64,000 bases of DNA from Hyphomicrobiales bacterium (lineage in GTDB: Bacteria; Pseudomonadota; Alphaproteobacteria; Rhizobiales; Rhizobiaceae): contig UBNV01000006.1 in NCBI GenBank assembly GCA_900466945.1, forward strand, positions 124,001 to 188,000, read 5' to 3'. The notes beneath the pieces were generated by a model, which worked only from the letters and a program-made list of their open reading frames with translations, did not search any database and was not told the origin of the DNA. The position numbers were made by a program, and so were the translations under genes. Positions 54,421 through 61,897 of this stretch are shown piece after piece (position 1 is the first letter of the stretch; each line of letters begins with the position of its first letter).

Positions 54421-55344
54421 ATGGCACATCTTGCCGAAGGTGAGATCGCAATACCGCGCATCGCGCGCATCGAATGGCCGACCGTCGCATTGGCCTTTCT
54501 GATCTACGGGGGCTTCCTTGGCCTCACTTGGTTCTGGCGCGACATTCCAATCTGGATCCTTGTGCCACTTGGCGCCTGGCTGATCGCCTGGCATGGCTCG
54601 CTGCAACATGAAGTGATCCACAATCATCCGACCCGCCATGTCTGGATCAACGATGCGATCGGCGTTCCGCCAATCTCGCTCTGGCTGCCCTATCACGTCT
54701 ACAAGCAGAGCCATCTCGCCCATCACCGGGACGAGCATCTGACCGATCCGATCGAGGATCCGGAATCCTATTATTTCACCAGCAAGGATTGGGATCGCTT
54801 CGGCTGGTTCGGCCGCACGCTGCGCGAATTCAACCTGACGCTTGCCGGTCGTCTCACCGTCGGACCTGCCATCATCCTCGGCTCGTTCCTCTGGCACGAG
54901 GCCGTGAAGGTGATCCGCGGCGAGGGCGACAGCCGCCGTCTCTGGGCGGGCCATGGTCTGGGGGTGGCGATCGTGCTCTGGTGGGTGCTCGTTGTCTGCG
55001 ACATGCCCTTCCTGCTTTTCTTCTTCGGCTTCATCTATTGCGGCACGGCACTGTCGCGCCTGCGCTCCTATGCCGAACACCGTTTCGCCGATGACCACGA
55101 GGAGCGCACGGCGATCGTCGAGAAGACCCCGCTGTTCGGTCTTCTCTTCCTCTACAACAACCTGCATGTCCTGCACCACCGCGTGCCGGCGCTGCCCTGG
55201 TACATGCTGCCCCGGTCTTACGAGAAACATCGCGATTTCCTCGTGCGGCTGAATGGCGGCTTGGTCTATCGCGGCTATTCCGATGTCGCCCGCCGTTATT
55301 TCTTCCGTAAGCACGACCGCCCGACCCATCCGAGGCATTCCTGA
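54421..55344 (+). CDS. Fatty acid desaturase (membrane di-iron)
   Basis: A 307-residue membrane enzyme. The three His boxes are present: HEVIHNH (63-69), HLAHHRDEH (98-106) and LHVLHHR late in the protein. Four or more membrane segments include VALAFLIYGGFLGLTWFW and GLGVAIVLWWVLVVCDMPFLLFFFGFIY in outline. It should introduce double bonds in acyl or carotenoid-like substrates with electrons from ferredoxin or cytochrome b5-like donors. Substrate is unknown. It is followed, after 35 bases, by a PhnD-like gene. Confidence 0.9.
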   Translation: MAHLAEGEIAIPRIARIEWPTVALAFLIYGGFLGLTWFWRDIPIWILVPLGAWLIAWHGSLQHEVIHNHPTRHVWINDAIGVPPISLWLPYHVYKQSHLAHHRDEHLTDPIEDPESYYFTSKDWDRFGWFGRTLREFNLTLAGRLTVGPAIILGSFLWHEAVKVIRGEGDSRRLWAGHGLGVAIVLWWVLVVCDMPFLLFFFGFIYCGTALSRLRSYAEHRFADDHEERTAIVEKTPLFGLLFLYNNLHVLHHRVPALPWYMLPRSYEKHRDFLVRLNGGLVYRGYSDVARRYFFRKHDRPTHPRHS

Positions 55345-55379
55345 GCGGGGCGGGGGAGAAGAGGCTTGCCAGCCTTGCC

Positions 55380-56168
55380 ATGTATGTTGCCCCGTCCGTG
55401 GTGGTGGAGGCGCAGCGTGTTCTATGGGCATACCTTCGGGACCACTTGCGCAGTGCCGGCCTGACGGGCGTGCCCGAGGCTCCCGACGAGCAGACGGCCC
55501 ATCACGACGCCTGGCTCGATCCGCGCCTGCTTCTGGCCCAGACCTGCGGCTTCCCCTTCGTCAAGCGCCTGCGTGGCCGGGTCCGTCTCGTTGCCACGCC
55601 GGTCTATGAGGCGCCGGGCTGTGAAGGGCCGACCATGTGCAGCGTCATTGTCGTTCGCGAAGAGAACTCCCCGCCGAGCCTTGCCGCCTGCGCGGGCTTG
55701 GCTGTCGCAATCAACGAGACGGGCAGCAATTCCGGCTATAATCTCCTGCGTGCGGCCGTCGCCCCCCATGCGGGTGGCAAACCCTTTTTCTCAAGTGTCG
55801 TGGAAACCGGCGGCCATCTGGCCAGCATGGAGGCCGTGTCTGCGGGCAGGGCCGATCTGGCTGCGATCGACTGCATCACCTACGACCTGCTGCGTCGCCA
55901 CGCGCCGGAGCGGCTTGCAGGGCTCTCCATCCTCGAGCGAACCCCCTCCGGTCCCAATCTACCCTTCATCACCCGGCTTTCAGCGAGCGACGGTGAAGTC
56001 GCTTCCATTCGGAACGCCCTGATGGCTGCGGTTGCGACACCGGAACTCGCCGAGGCGCGTGCGATCCTTGGCCTCACCGACGTCGTGGTGCTGGAGGAAA
56101 GCGCCTATGATCTGCTGCTCGACCACGAACGGGCGGCGATTGCTGCGGGCTATCCAGATCTGCCATAA
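55380..56168 (+). CDS. PhnD-like phosphate/phosphonate-binding fold protein, no signal peptide
   Basis: A 262-residue protein of the type II periplasmic binding fold (PhnD/SsuA-like). Typical parts are VRLVATPVYEAPGCEGPTMCSVIVVRE in outline, AVAINETGSNSGYNLLRAAVAP, VVETGGHLASMEAVSAGRADLAAIDCITYDLL in outline and GLTDVVVLEESAYDLLLDHE. Neither a signal peptide nor a lipobox is visible at the ATG, so it would stay in the cytoplasm unless the true start lies elsewhere. No permease or ATPase gene is close. The ligand may be an oxyanion or amino-phosphonate. Confidence 0.82.
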   Translation: MYVAPSVVVEAQRVLWAYLRDHLRSAGLTGVPEAPDEQTAHHDAWLDPRLLLAQTCGFPFVKRLRGRVRLVATPVYEAPGCEGPTMCSVIVVREENSPPSLAACAGLAVAINETGSNSGYNLLRAAVAPHAGGKPFFSSVVETGGHLASMEAVSAGRADLAAIDCITYDLLRRHAPERLAGLSILERTPSGPNLPFITRLSASDGEVASIRNALMAAVATPELAEARAILGLTDVVVLEESAYDLLLDHERAAIAAGYPDLP

Positions 56169-56177
56169 CGAGGTCGC

Positions 56178-57359
56178 TCAGGCGGAGGCAAGTTGGGTGG
56201 CGCTGGCCTTGTTGCCCGCCTCAAAGACACGATTTCGGCCGGCGGACTTCGCGGCATAAAGCGCCCTGTCCGCCCTTGCGATGGCCGCATGTGGATCTCT
56301 CTCACCGTCGCGGACAAAGTCGATGCCGATGCTGACCGTCACGGCGTGGGTCAGGCCGAAGAAACGCCAGTCCTTCTCGCACACTGTTTGCCGCACCCGT
56401 TCTCCCGCGATGAGTGCTTCCGGCAATTTCCGTCCCGGCAGGAAGACAACGAATTCCTCCCCGCCGAAACGCGCGGTCACGGCATCATCGCCGCTCACCT
56501 GGCGCATAATGTCGGCCACGGCCGCAATGACGGCATCGCCGGCGGCATGGCCGAGCGTGTCGTTGATCTGCTTGAAATGGTCTATGTCGCAGACCAATAC
56601 GGCCCCCTCCACCGTTCCATCACCGCCAAGGGCCGCCTCGAAGCCACGCCGATTGAAGAGGCTGGTCAGCGGGTCAAGTTCGGCCGCCTCGCGATGTCGC
56701 TCAAGCGCCGCCACGCCGGTCGCCACCAGTGCCGAGAAGGGAAAGGCCATGCAGATGGTGATCGTCGTGACGTGAACCGCGAGATTATAGGCTGAATCGA
56801 CGAAGTCTGAAAAATTGTCGCTACCATCGGTGTGAAAGAAGAAATAGACGGCCCGCGCGACAGTATCCACGAAGACGAGGCCTATGGAGGCGACAAGCCA
56901 TCTGTCCGCGTTGCGTCTGGCCTTGGAGAAGGCAGAGACGAGCGCCATACCGACCAGGCAGGCAAAGCCGATATCGGTGAGGAAAAGCTGGTAGCGAAGG
57001 CTTTGCAGTCCGAAGACGAAATACCCGAGCAGCAGCGTATAGGTGATGACGAACCACTGCCTTTCACGGTCGTATGACCGCGCCTGGAAGTGCTCGAACA
57101 CGGCGCTGCTGTAACAATAGGCTGCACCGATGAAGATCATCCCCGAAGTGAAGGCGTCAAAGGTCGGCTCGATCGGGAAGGTTGACAGAGAAAATCCGAG
57201 TGCAGTCTGGGCGAAGCCGGCACCCCACTGCCAGTTGGTGACGATCTTCTGCTGCCATAGAACGAGGAAGGTCAATGCAACCAGCCCGAACAGCACAGGC
57301 GGAACATAAACGATGATCGAACTGGACCCCATGCGAGCGGCCTGAATCACTGGTTTCAA
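56178..57359 (-). CDS. Membrane diguanylate cyclase (GGDEF)
   Basis: A 393-residue enzyme making the second messenger c-di-GMP. Seven membrane segments fill residues of about 15-215 (SIIVYVPPVLFGLVALTFLVLW, LTDIGFACLVGMALVSAF and others). The GGDEF domain follows: DPLTSLFNRRGFEAAL, DIDHFKQINDTLGHAAGDAVI and the active site GGEEF. The Arg-x-x-Asp inhibitory site upstream of GGEEF is absent (GDDAVTARF), so product feedback is probably lost. The start at 57359 may instead be the ATG at 57332. It is convergent with the PhnD-like gene. Confidence 0.93.
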   Translation of the reverse strand: MKPVIQAARMGSSSIIVYVPPVLFGLVALTFLVLWQQKIVTNWQWGAGFAQTALGFSLSTFPIEPTFDAFTSGMIFIGAAYCYSSAVFEHFQARSYDRERQWFVITYTLLLGYFVFGLQSLRYQLFLTDIGFACLVGMALVSAFSKARRNADRWLVASIGLVFVDTVARAVYFFFHTDGSDNFSDFVDSAYNLAVHVTTITICMAFPFSALVATGVAALERHREAAELDPLTSLFNRRGFEAALGGDGTVEGAVLVCDIDHFKQINDTLGHAAGDAVIAAVADIMRQVSGDDAVTARFGGEEFVVFLPGRKLPEALIAGERVRQTVCEKDWRFFGLTHAVTVSIGIDFVRDGERDPHAAIARADRALYAAKSAGRNRVFEAGNKASATQLASA

Positions 57360-57708
57360 TTAAAACCGTTTTCAGCGGACATGGTTAAATATAACTGAAT
57401 ATGCTGAAAAATTTTTAGAATTTGTGATTGCTATCACCCTCGCGAGACGGCCTGTGTGTGTTGGCGAGAATAGCGCGGGATCAGGGTTGGCGCTGCCCGT
57501 CCTGGGGCGCGTCAAAGTCCTGAAACAGCGAATTCGAAGATTGCAAGATACGACCTGTGGCTGTAGCTCTATGAGATCATTTTGATTCCCGCATTGAGTT
57601 TATGCCCCGCGAAACGCTACAGCGCCCGCAACACGGTCCATCTGATCGCCATGATGATCGCCGTGCATGTCGATCGCTCGGCTCTGCAATAGCGGCGACC
57701 GGTCGCCG
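57360..57708. other. Intergenic stretch between the diguanylate cyclase and the flagellin relic
   Basis: About 350 bases contain no supported gene. The left end (57370-57425) is AT-rich and is likely the diguanylate cyclase promoter. No repeat or RNA gene is recognised. Confidence 0.4.
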
Positions 57709-57870
57709 TCAACGGAACAGCTGGACCAGCGTGTCGGGCGTGCAATTGGCGATCGAAAGTGTCTGTACCGCAAGTTGCTGCTGTGTCTGCAGCGCCTTCA
57801 TCCGGGACGATTCCGCATTCATGTCGGCATCGACAGCCGGCCGATCCCGGTGTCGACGGCGCCGATTTTC
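57709..57870 (-). pseudogene. Flagellin C-terminal relic with a one-base deletion
   Basis: On the minus strand the end of a flagellin gene is readable: VDADMNAESSRMKALQTQQQ, then LAVQTLSIANCTPDTLVQLFR and stop at 57709. The upstream part KKIGAVDTGIGRL is in another frame, displaced at about 57834 by loss of one G (CTGTC where CTGGTC is expected). A stop (TAA) precedes it, and no N-terminal part exists in the window. The relic lies in a 733-base gap (57360-58092 apart from the small gene) and shows no promoter. Confidence 0.75.
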
Positions 57871-57908
57871 TTTTACCGTTGGGGGCGGCCGGCAGGCCCC
57901 ACTCTGCC

Positions 57909-58175
57909 TCAGAGCTTCACCTTGACCGGTCGCCAGACGATGGTTTCCGGCGTGCGGTCATAGGGATTGTCCATGATCGTCACCTTGCAGTTTCGCGTGT
58001 CGCAATGCTTGCAGCGGAACTTGAGCGAGAAGGGATCGCGGCCGTGACCGTAGAAGGTGGCGAGGTCCTTCGCCATGAAGCGACCCTGGTTCTGGCATTC
58101 GCGACAAGTGGCGACCACCAGCATGTTGTGTCGAAGGGCCTTTCCGAGGGTGTCGATTGTCTGTGTCATATCCAT
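57909..58175 (-). CDS. Small Cys-rich, probable zinc-ribbon protein
   Basis: An 88-residue protein. Two Cys pairs, CREC at 24-27 and CKHC at 55-58, are spaced about 30 residues apart, with a further Cys at 63 (DTRNCKVTI). This suggests a zinc ribbon. The rest is basic and aromatic, ending in WRPVKVKL. The start is uncertain: ATGs at 58175 and 58169 fit a compact protein, while 58214 or 58256 would add a hydrophobic leader; none has a clear ribosome site. I do not know the function; similar small proteins seem conserved in rhizobia (from memory). Confidence 0.65.
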   Translation of the reverse strand: MDMTQTIDTLGKALRHNMLVVATCRECQNQGRFMAKDLATFYGHGRDPFSLKFRCKHCDTRNCKVTIMDNPYDRTPETIVWRPVKVKL

Positions 58176-58623
58176 GATCTTGAACAAAACAAGAACATCG
58201 TCAAGTGCTGACATGATCACGAAACGCTGGAGGCGTTGGATTTCAAGGCTTTTCACAGGTTTCGGAACAAGCTGCGCGGTCTTTCGACGCCCCTGCTAGG
58301 TCACTGAAAATTAACCATAAATTCTGCGGCTTGTAAGCCAACTGTTAACCTTGATCTCTCTATAAAGAATGCGCTTCCACCAAGGTAATGCGTCGCGAAG
58401 CGCTCGGTTTCTGTATTGCGTATCGGGGGAGAGCGTCATCCACGGCGCTCTCCCGTTTACGCCATCGACCGCGCGTCCCAAGGGCATGAGGCCCCATGGC
58501 GAGATCATCTCGATCCGCCGGCTGGAAGTGATCCCAATCCGATTTGACGACATGAGAAAGCCTCCACGCCGTATCGGCGGGAGGCTTTCGATTTTATCCG
58601 GTCGTGGCTTGGATGGCGGGCAA
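58176..58623. other. Intergenic region with two hairpins, possible small RNA
   Basis: This 448-base region holds no supported coding sequence. It contains GGGAGAGCG/CGCTCTCCC at 58427-58454 and a longer stem at 58556-58589. TTAACC occurs near 58313 and 58345, and a TATAAA lies at 58361. A plus-strand transcript from about 58370 to 58595 would be a compact structured RNA ending at a terminator; this is speculative. Confidence 0.35.
58556..58589. terminator. Strong intrinsic terminator, probably bidirectional
   Basis: GAAAGCCTCC and GGAGGCTTTC enclose a second stem CGCCG-TAT-CGGCG. A T-rich tail GATTTTATC follows on the plus strand; on the minus strand the CTTTC tail is shorter. It lies 34 bases past the stop of the lipoprotein gene and could end that transcript, or a plus-strand small RNA. 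Confidence 0.7.
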
Positions 58624-59040
58624 TCAGCTGGCCGTCAGGAACTCCGCGCAATAGCTCTTGCCGCCATTGGTGCCGGGACGATCGACGACGGTGCGCACGC
58701 CGCGGATGATGTAGTCGGACGACACGGTCAGCTGCACCTCGCAGCGCAGATATTCGGTGCGCGCGCGGGTTAGCATCTTGCCCCTCTTGCCGTCGAGATC
58801 CTCATACGTCGCCGGTACGACGCGGGTGTTGAAGCCACCGCGCCAGGTGTAAAGCGTCGAGGAACCGGAAGCGGCATCCGAGACCGGCGGGCCGAATTTG
58901 GCGAAGAAGGCGCCGGCCTGCTGGCCGCTCCAGCGCGCTTCGATCTCGTTTTTCGGGACCCCGCCTGTCGTCGTGCAGCCAGCAGCCGCAAGGCAGAACA
59001 CTGCGATCAGTCCTGTAGTCGTGCTTTTCAGCAAAGTCAT
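58624..59040 (-). CDS. Small lipoprotein of unknown function
   Basis: A 138-residue protein with a lipoprotein signal (LIAVFCLAAAGC, lipid Cys22). The mature part contains ARWSGQQAGAFFAKFGPPVSD, SSTLYTWRGGFN and a conserved Cys pair (LRCEVQLTV and KSYCAEF) that could form a disulfide. The pattern FFAKFGPP...YTWRGG recalls outer-membrane lipoproteins of the SmpA/OmlA type, which help assemble outer-membrane proteins, but this is only a resemblance. ATG at 59040 follows CGAGGGACAGTGACA. Single-gene transcript ending in the hairpin at 58556-58589. Confidence 0.78.
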   Translation of the reverse strand: MTLLKSTTTGLIAVFCLAAAGCTTTGGVPKNEIEARWSGQQAGAFFAKFGPPVSDAASGSSTLYTWRGGFNTRVVPATYEDLDGKRGKMLTRARTEYLRCEVQLTVSSDYIIRGVRTVVDRPGTNGGKSYCAEFLTAS

Positions 59041-59401
59041 TGTCACTGTCCCTCGAACCCCATGAAGGTCTGTGCGGCGCCATGGTCGCCATGCCACCTG
59101 CCGCACATGGCCCACGACTGCTTTACTGCGAAATGCGCGGCCGTGAAACGGAGGCGAGATGGTTACGCGCGCAATTTTCCGACCGGTGTCTTCTCGGCAA
59201 CGGCCACTGCGGCGCGCATCGCTCCCACACCATGCCATGCCCGCCCGGGCGGTCCTCTCTCTCGGCTGGACGCTTGCCCATAGGGAAATGATATCAAAGG
59301 GATAACCAGAGCCGTCACGAAATCTTCAACTTTCTCGCCGCTTTTTTCGTTTCCCTGCTTGTACAACGAAAATCACTGGTCTATAGAAGCGCCGCTGGTC
59401 A
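59041..59401. other. Intergenic region before tRNA-Pro
   Basis: A 361-base stretch without a supported gene. Short open frames on both strands have no recognisable protein features. The AT-rich right end (59285-59390) probably holds the tRNA-Pro promoter. Confidence 0.4.
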
Positions 59402-59478
59402 CGGAGTGTAGCGCAGCCTGGTAGCGCACCACGTTCGGGACGTGGGGGTCGGATGTTCGAATCATCTCACTCCGACCA
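59402..59478 (+). tRNA. tRNA-Pro (CGG anticodon)
   Basis: A clean cloverleaf of 77 bases: acceptor CGGAGTG pairs with CACTCCG, anticodon arm CCACG-TTCGGGA-CGTGG gives anticodon CGG, the T loop is GTTCGAATC, then discriminator A and an encoded CCA. It reads CCG codons. No attachment-site duplicate was found nearby. The 299 bases after it, up to the LacI gene, contain nothing I recognise. Confidence 0.95.
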
Positions 59479-59777
59479 GCTTGAAATCCCGACCAATCCC
59501 CTGTTCCGAAATGATATTTATTCTCTCGAGAGAGAGACGCCGCCGTTGGCGGTTCGCAAGCGCATCGGCTTCGGCCGCGCCGAGCAATGGTATCCAATGC
59601 AAACGGTGGTAGTGGATACACATCCTTCGACGGCTCTTGTTTCTGTGATCAATGCCCGCAAGCCGTTGCTGCAGCAGGAAGATTAGGCTATCTTGAATTG
59701 CAGTGGGGCGGCGAACGGTTGGCAAGAGCACAACCGACTGATCCATCGAAAATTGTGATCAGGCCGGTCAGGTGGGC

Positions 59778-60818
59778 ATGAATCCAGGAACGAGAAAGCG
59801 GCGGCAGCGTCAGGACAAGGTCACACTGTCGGATGTCGCGCAAAGCGCCGGTGTCAGTGCGATCACGGTTTCGCGGGCGTTGCGCGATCCGGAGAAGGTC
59901 TCGCCCCATCTGCGCGACACGATCCTCAAGGTCGTCGAAGAAATGGGCTACGTGCCCGATCTCGCAGCTCGCGCTCTGGCCAGCAAGAACAGCGGCCTTG
60001 TCGGCGTCATTTCCCCAGGGCTCGCCAGTCACGTCTTTGTCGCCGTCATCCGGGGCATAGAGGACCGCGTTCGCTCTTCCGATCTGCGCATTCAGTATGC
60101 GAGTTCCGACAGCGACAGCGAGGATCAGCTCCGGCAATTGCGCTTCTTCGTCTCGCAAAATCCCGCAGGGCTCATCCATGTCGGCCAGCTGCCGGATCCG
60201 GCCATCGACGAGCTTCTCCGGCGTGCGCCATGCCCTGTCGTGGAAATCATGGATATCAGCCGGCCGCCGTCGGACATGGTGATCGGCATCGACCACCGTC
60301 TGGCGGCCGAGGCGGCCACACGCCATCTGGTCGCGCGGGGCTATCGCCGGATTGCCATGCTCGGCAATGGTTCGGATTTTCGCGCCCGCCGGCGACTGGA
60401 AGGATATCAGGCGGTTCTGGAGGAGGCCGGACTGTTCGATCCGGCGCTTGTCCTGTCCGTCGATACCCATAGCAGCGTCGGCCTCGGTTGCCATCTCCTC
60501 GACCGGCTGAAGAGCGAAACGCCGGATGCCGATGCCGCCTTCTGCCAGAACGACGACATAGCGCTCGGTGCGCTGTTCGAATGTCAGCGCCGTGGATTGT
60601 CCGTGCCGAAAGACTTCGGCATCTGCGGCTTCAACGACCTCGAATATGCGGGCTTCGCCTTCCCCGCCATCACCTCGGTGCGCGTCCCCCGCTACGAGAT
60701 CGGTTACCGCGCCGCCGACATGATCATCCGTGCCGCCGGTACCGGCATGCCGCCACCGAATGTCGTCGATCTTGGCTTCCAGCTCGTTCAGCGTGGCTCG
60801 ACGGCGCGCGAAGGCTGA
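59778..60818 (+). CDS. LacI family transcriptional regulator
   Basis: A 346-residue repressor. The N-terminal HTH is VTLSDVAQSAGVSAITVSRALRDPEKVS with the hinge helix DLAARALASKNSGLVGVI. The remainder is a periplasmic-binding-protein-like sugar sensor (IGIDHRLAAEAATRHLVARGYRRIAMLGN in outline, FCQNDDIALGALFECQRRG, FGICGFNDLEYAGFAFPAITSVRVP in outline). It resembles the GntR (gluconate) branch of LacI regulators. No sugar genes are adjacent. The ATG at 59778 follows AGGTGG; GTG at 59772 is an alternative. Confidence 0.92.
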   Translation: MNPGTRKRRQRQDKVTLSDVAQSAGVSAITVSRALRDPEKVSPHLRDTILKVVEEMGYVPDLAARALASKNSGLVGVISPGLASHVFVAVIRGIEDRVRSSDLRIQYASSDSDSEDQLRQLRFFVSQNPAGLIHVGQLPDPAIDELLRRAPCPVVEIMDISRPPSDMVIGIDHRLAAEAATRHLVARGYRRIAMLGNGSDFRARRRLEGYQAVLEEAGLFDPALVLSVDTHSSVGLGCHLLDRLKSETPDADAAFCQNDDIALGALFECQRRGLSVPKDFGICGFNDLEYAGFAFPAITSVRVPRYEIGYRAADMIIRAAGTGMPPPNVVDLGFQLVQRGSTAREG

Positions 60819-60857
60819 CGGCGGCGCTCGCCCGAGACATTGAGAACCGACCAGCTA

Positions 60858-61766
60858 TCACACGGTGGCGGAAACGTCCGGCTGCGCGATGTCGAGTGCT
60901 TTCAGGAAAGCATCAAGGTCGGGCAGGTAGGTAACTCCCTCCGTGGATGTGATCGCCTCATAGGCCGGACCGCCCACCCAGATGTCTATCCCGGGGGCGA
61001 GTTCCGCTCTGAGTTCGCGCAGATGGCGCGCGAAAGACGAGCGGCGGCCGGCCAGCGCACTCAGGCAGACACACCGCGCCCCCCGACGGTGGGCGGCATC
61101 TGCGATTTCGTCAGCCGGCAGGCTCGCACCGAGGAAAAGCGCATTCCAGCCCTTAAGACGTGCGAGCAGGGTGACGACGAGTGCGCCAACATCATGTTCC
61201 TCTCGTTCCGGCGTCGTCGCAACCAGCCGCAACGCATTGCTCGCAGCAGGGGGGCACCGGTCGAAAAGCCTGCCTAGGATCCGTTTGATCTTGGCCGTGG
61301 CCATGTGCTCGGCTGCGACCGTCACTTGGCCCGATTCCCAGAGCGTCCCGATCTCGCGCATCAATGGCACGGCGGTGGCGCGGACGAAGCGTTCGGGGTC
61401 TTCGGCATCCGCCCGTGCCTGGAGCAATGCATGCAAACGATCGCTGTCCAAAGCCTGCACGGCTGCCAGGATCTCTGTCAGCGACTGTCGCGCTTTGAGC
61501 TCCTCCTCGACCCGGCTCAATTCGTCGATCGACAACGGCACCAGTGACCCGATCCGGTGACCACCGTCGCTGCAAGACTTCAAGAGCCGCAGCCGCTCAA
61601 CCTGTTCGGGCGTGTAAAAGCGTCGGCCCGTGTCCGTGCGTTCGGCGGGTAAAAGGTCATAGCGGCGTTCCCAGGCATGGAGCAGGAGCTTTGTGAGCCC
61701 GCTCGTGGAAAGCGCATCGGAAAGTCCGATGAGTGCACCATCATCCCTCTGCCTGTTTCGCACCAT
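60858..61766 (-). CDS. MerR-type regulator with cobalamin-binding domain (CarH/LitR-like)
   Basis: A 302-residue regulator. The N-terminal MerR domain keeps HAWERRYDLLPAERTDTGRRFYT, but its first helices are unusual (GLSDALSTSGLTKLLL). The B12 region has the photoreceptor signature W-x9-EH: Trp143, Glu153 and His154 in LWESGQVTVAAEHMAT, and the cobalamin motif ExHxxG (EEHDVG, His191), followed by LARLKGWNALFLGASLP and the Rossmann-like end. These are the residues used by CarH to sense light through adenosylcobalamin. The target genes are not evident; no carotenoid genes are adjacent. Confidence 0.87.
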   Translation of the reverse strand: MVRNRQRDDGALIGLSDALSTSGLTKLLLHAWERRYDLLPAERTDTGRRFYTPEQVERLRLLKSCSDGGHRIGSLVPLSIDELSRVEEELKARQSLTEILAAVQALDSDRLHALLQARADAEDPERFVRATAVPLMREIGTLWESGQVTVAAEHMATAKIKRILGRLFDRCPPAASNALRLVATTPEREEHDVGALVVTLLARLKGWNALFLGASLPADEIADAAHRRGARCVCLSALAGRRSSFARHLRELRAELAPGIDIWVGGPAYEAITSTEGVTYLPDLDAFLKALDIAQPDVSATV

Positions 61767-61897
61767 GCAACCCCAGCCTGATTTGCCCGCATATATTAGC
61801 GCTCCAATTCAGGAAGGGAAGCGGGCCGAACTTGCCGGCCGAAAACAGAAACGGCCCGCACAAGGCGGGCCGCTTCTGGTCACGTGGTGATATCGTG

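Noticed and set aside
59453..59686. A 77-codon plus-strand frame starting inside tRNA-Pro
   Set aside because: It begins within the T arm of the tRNA, lacks a ribosome site and has no recognisable protein features.
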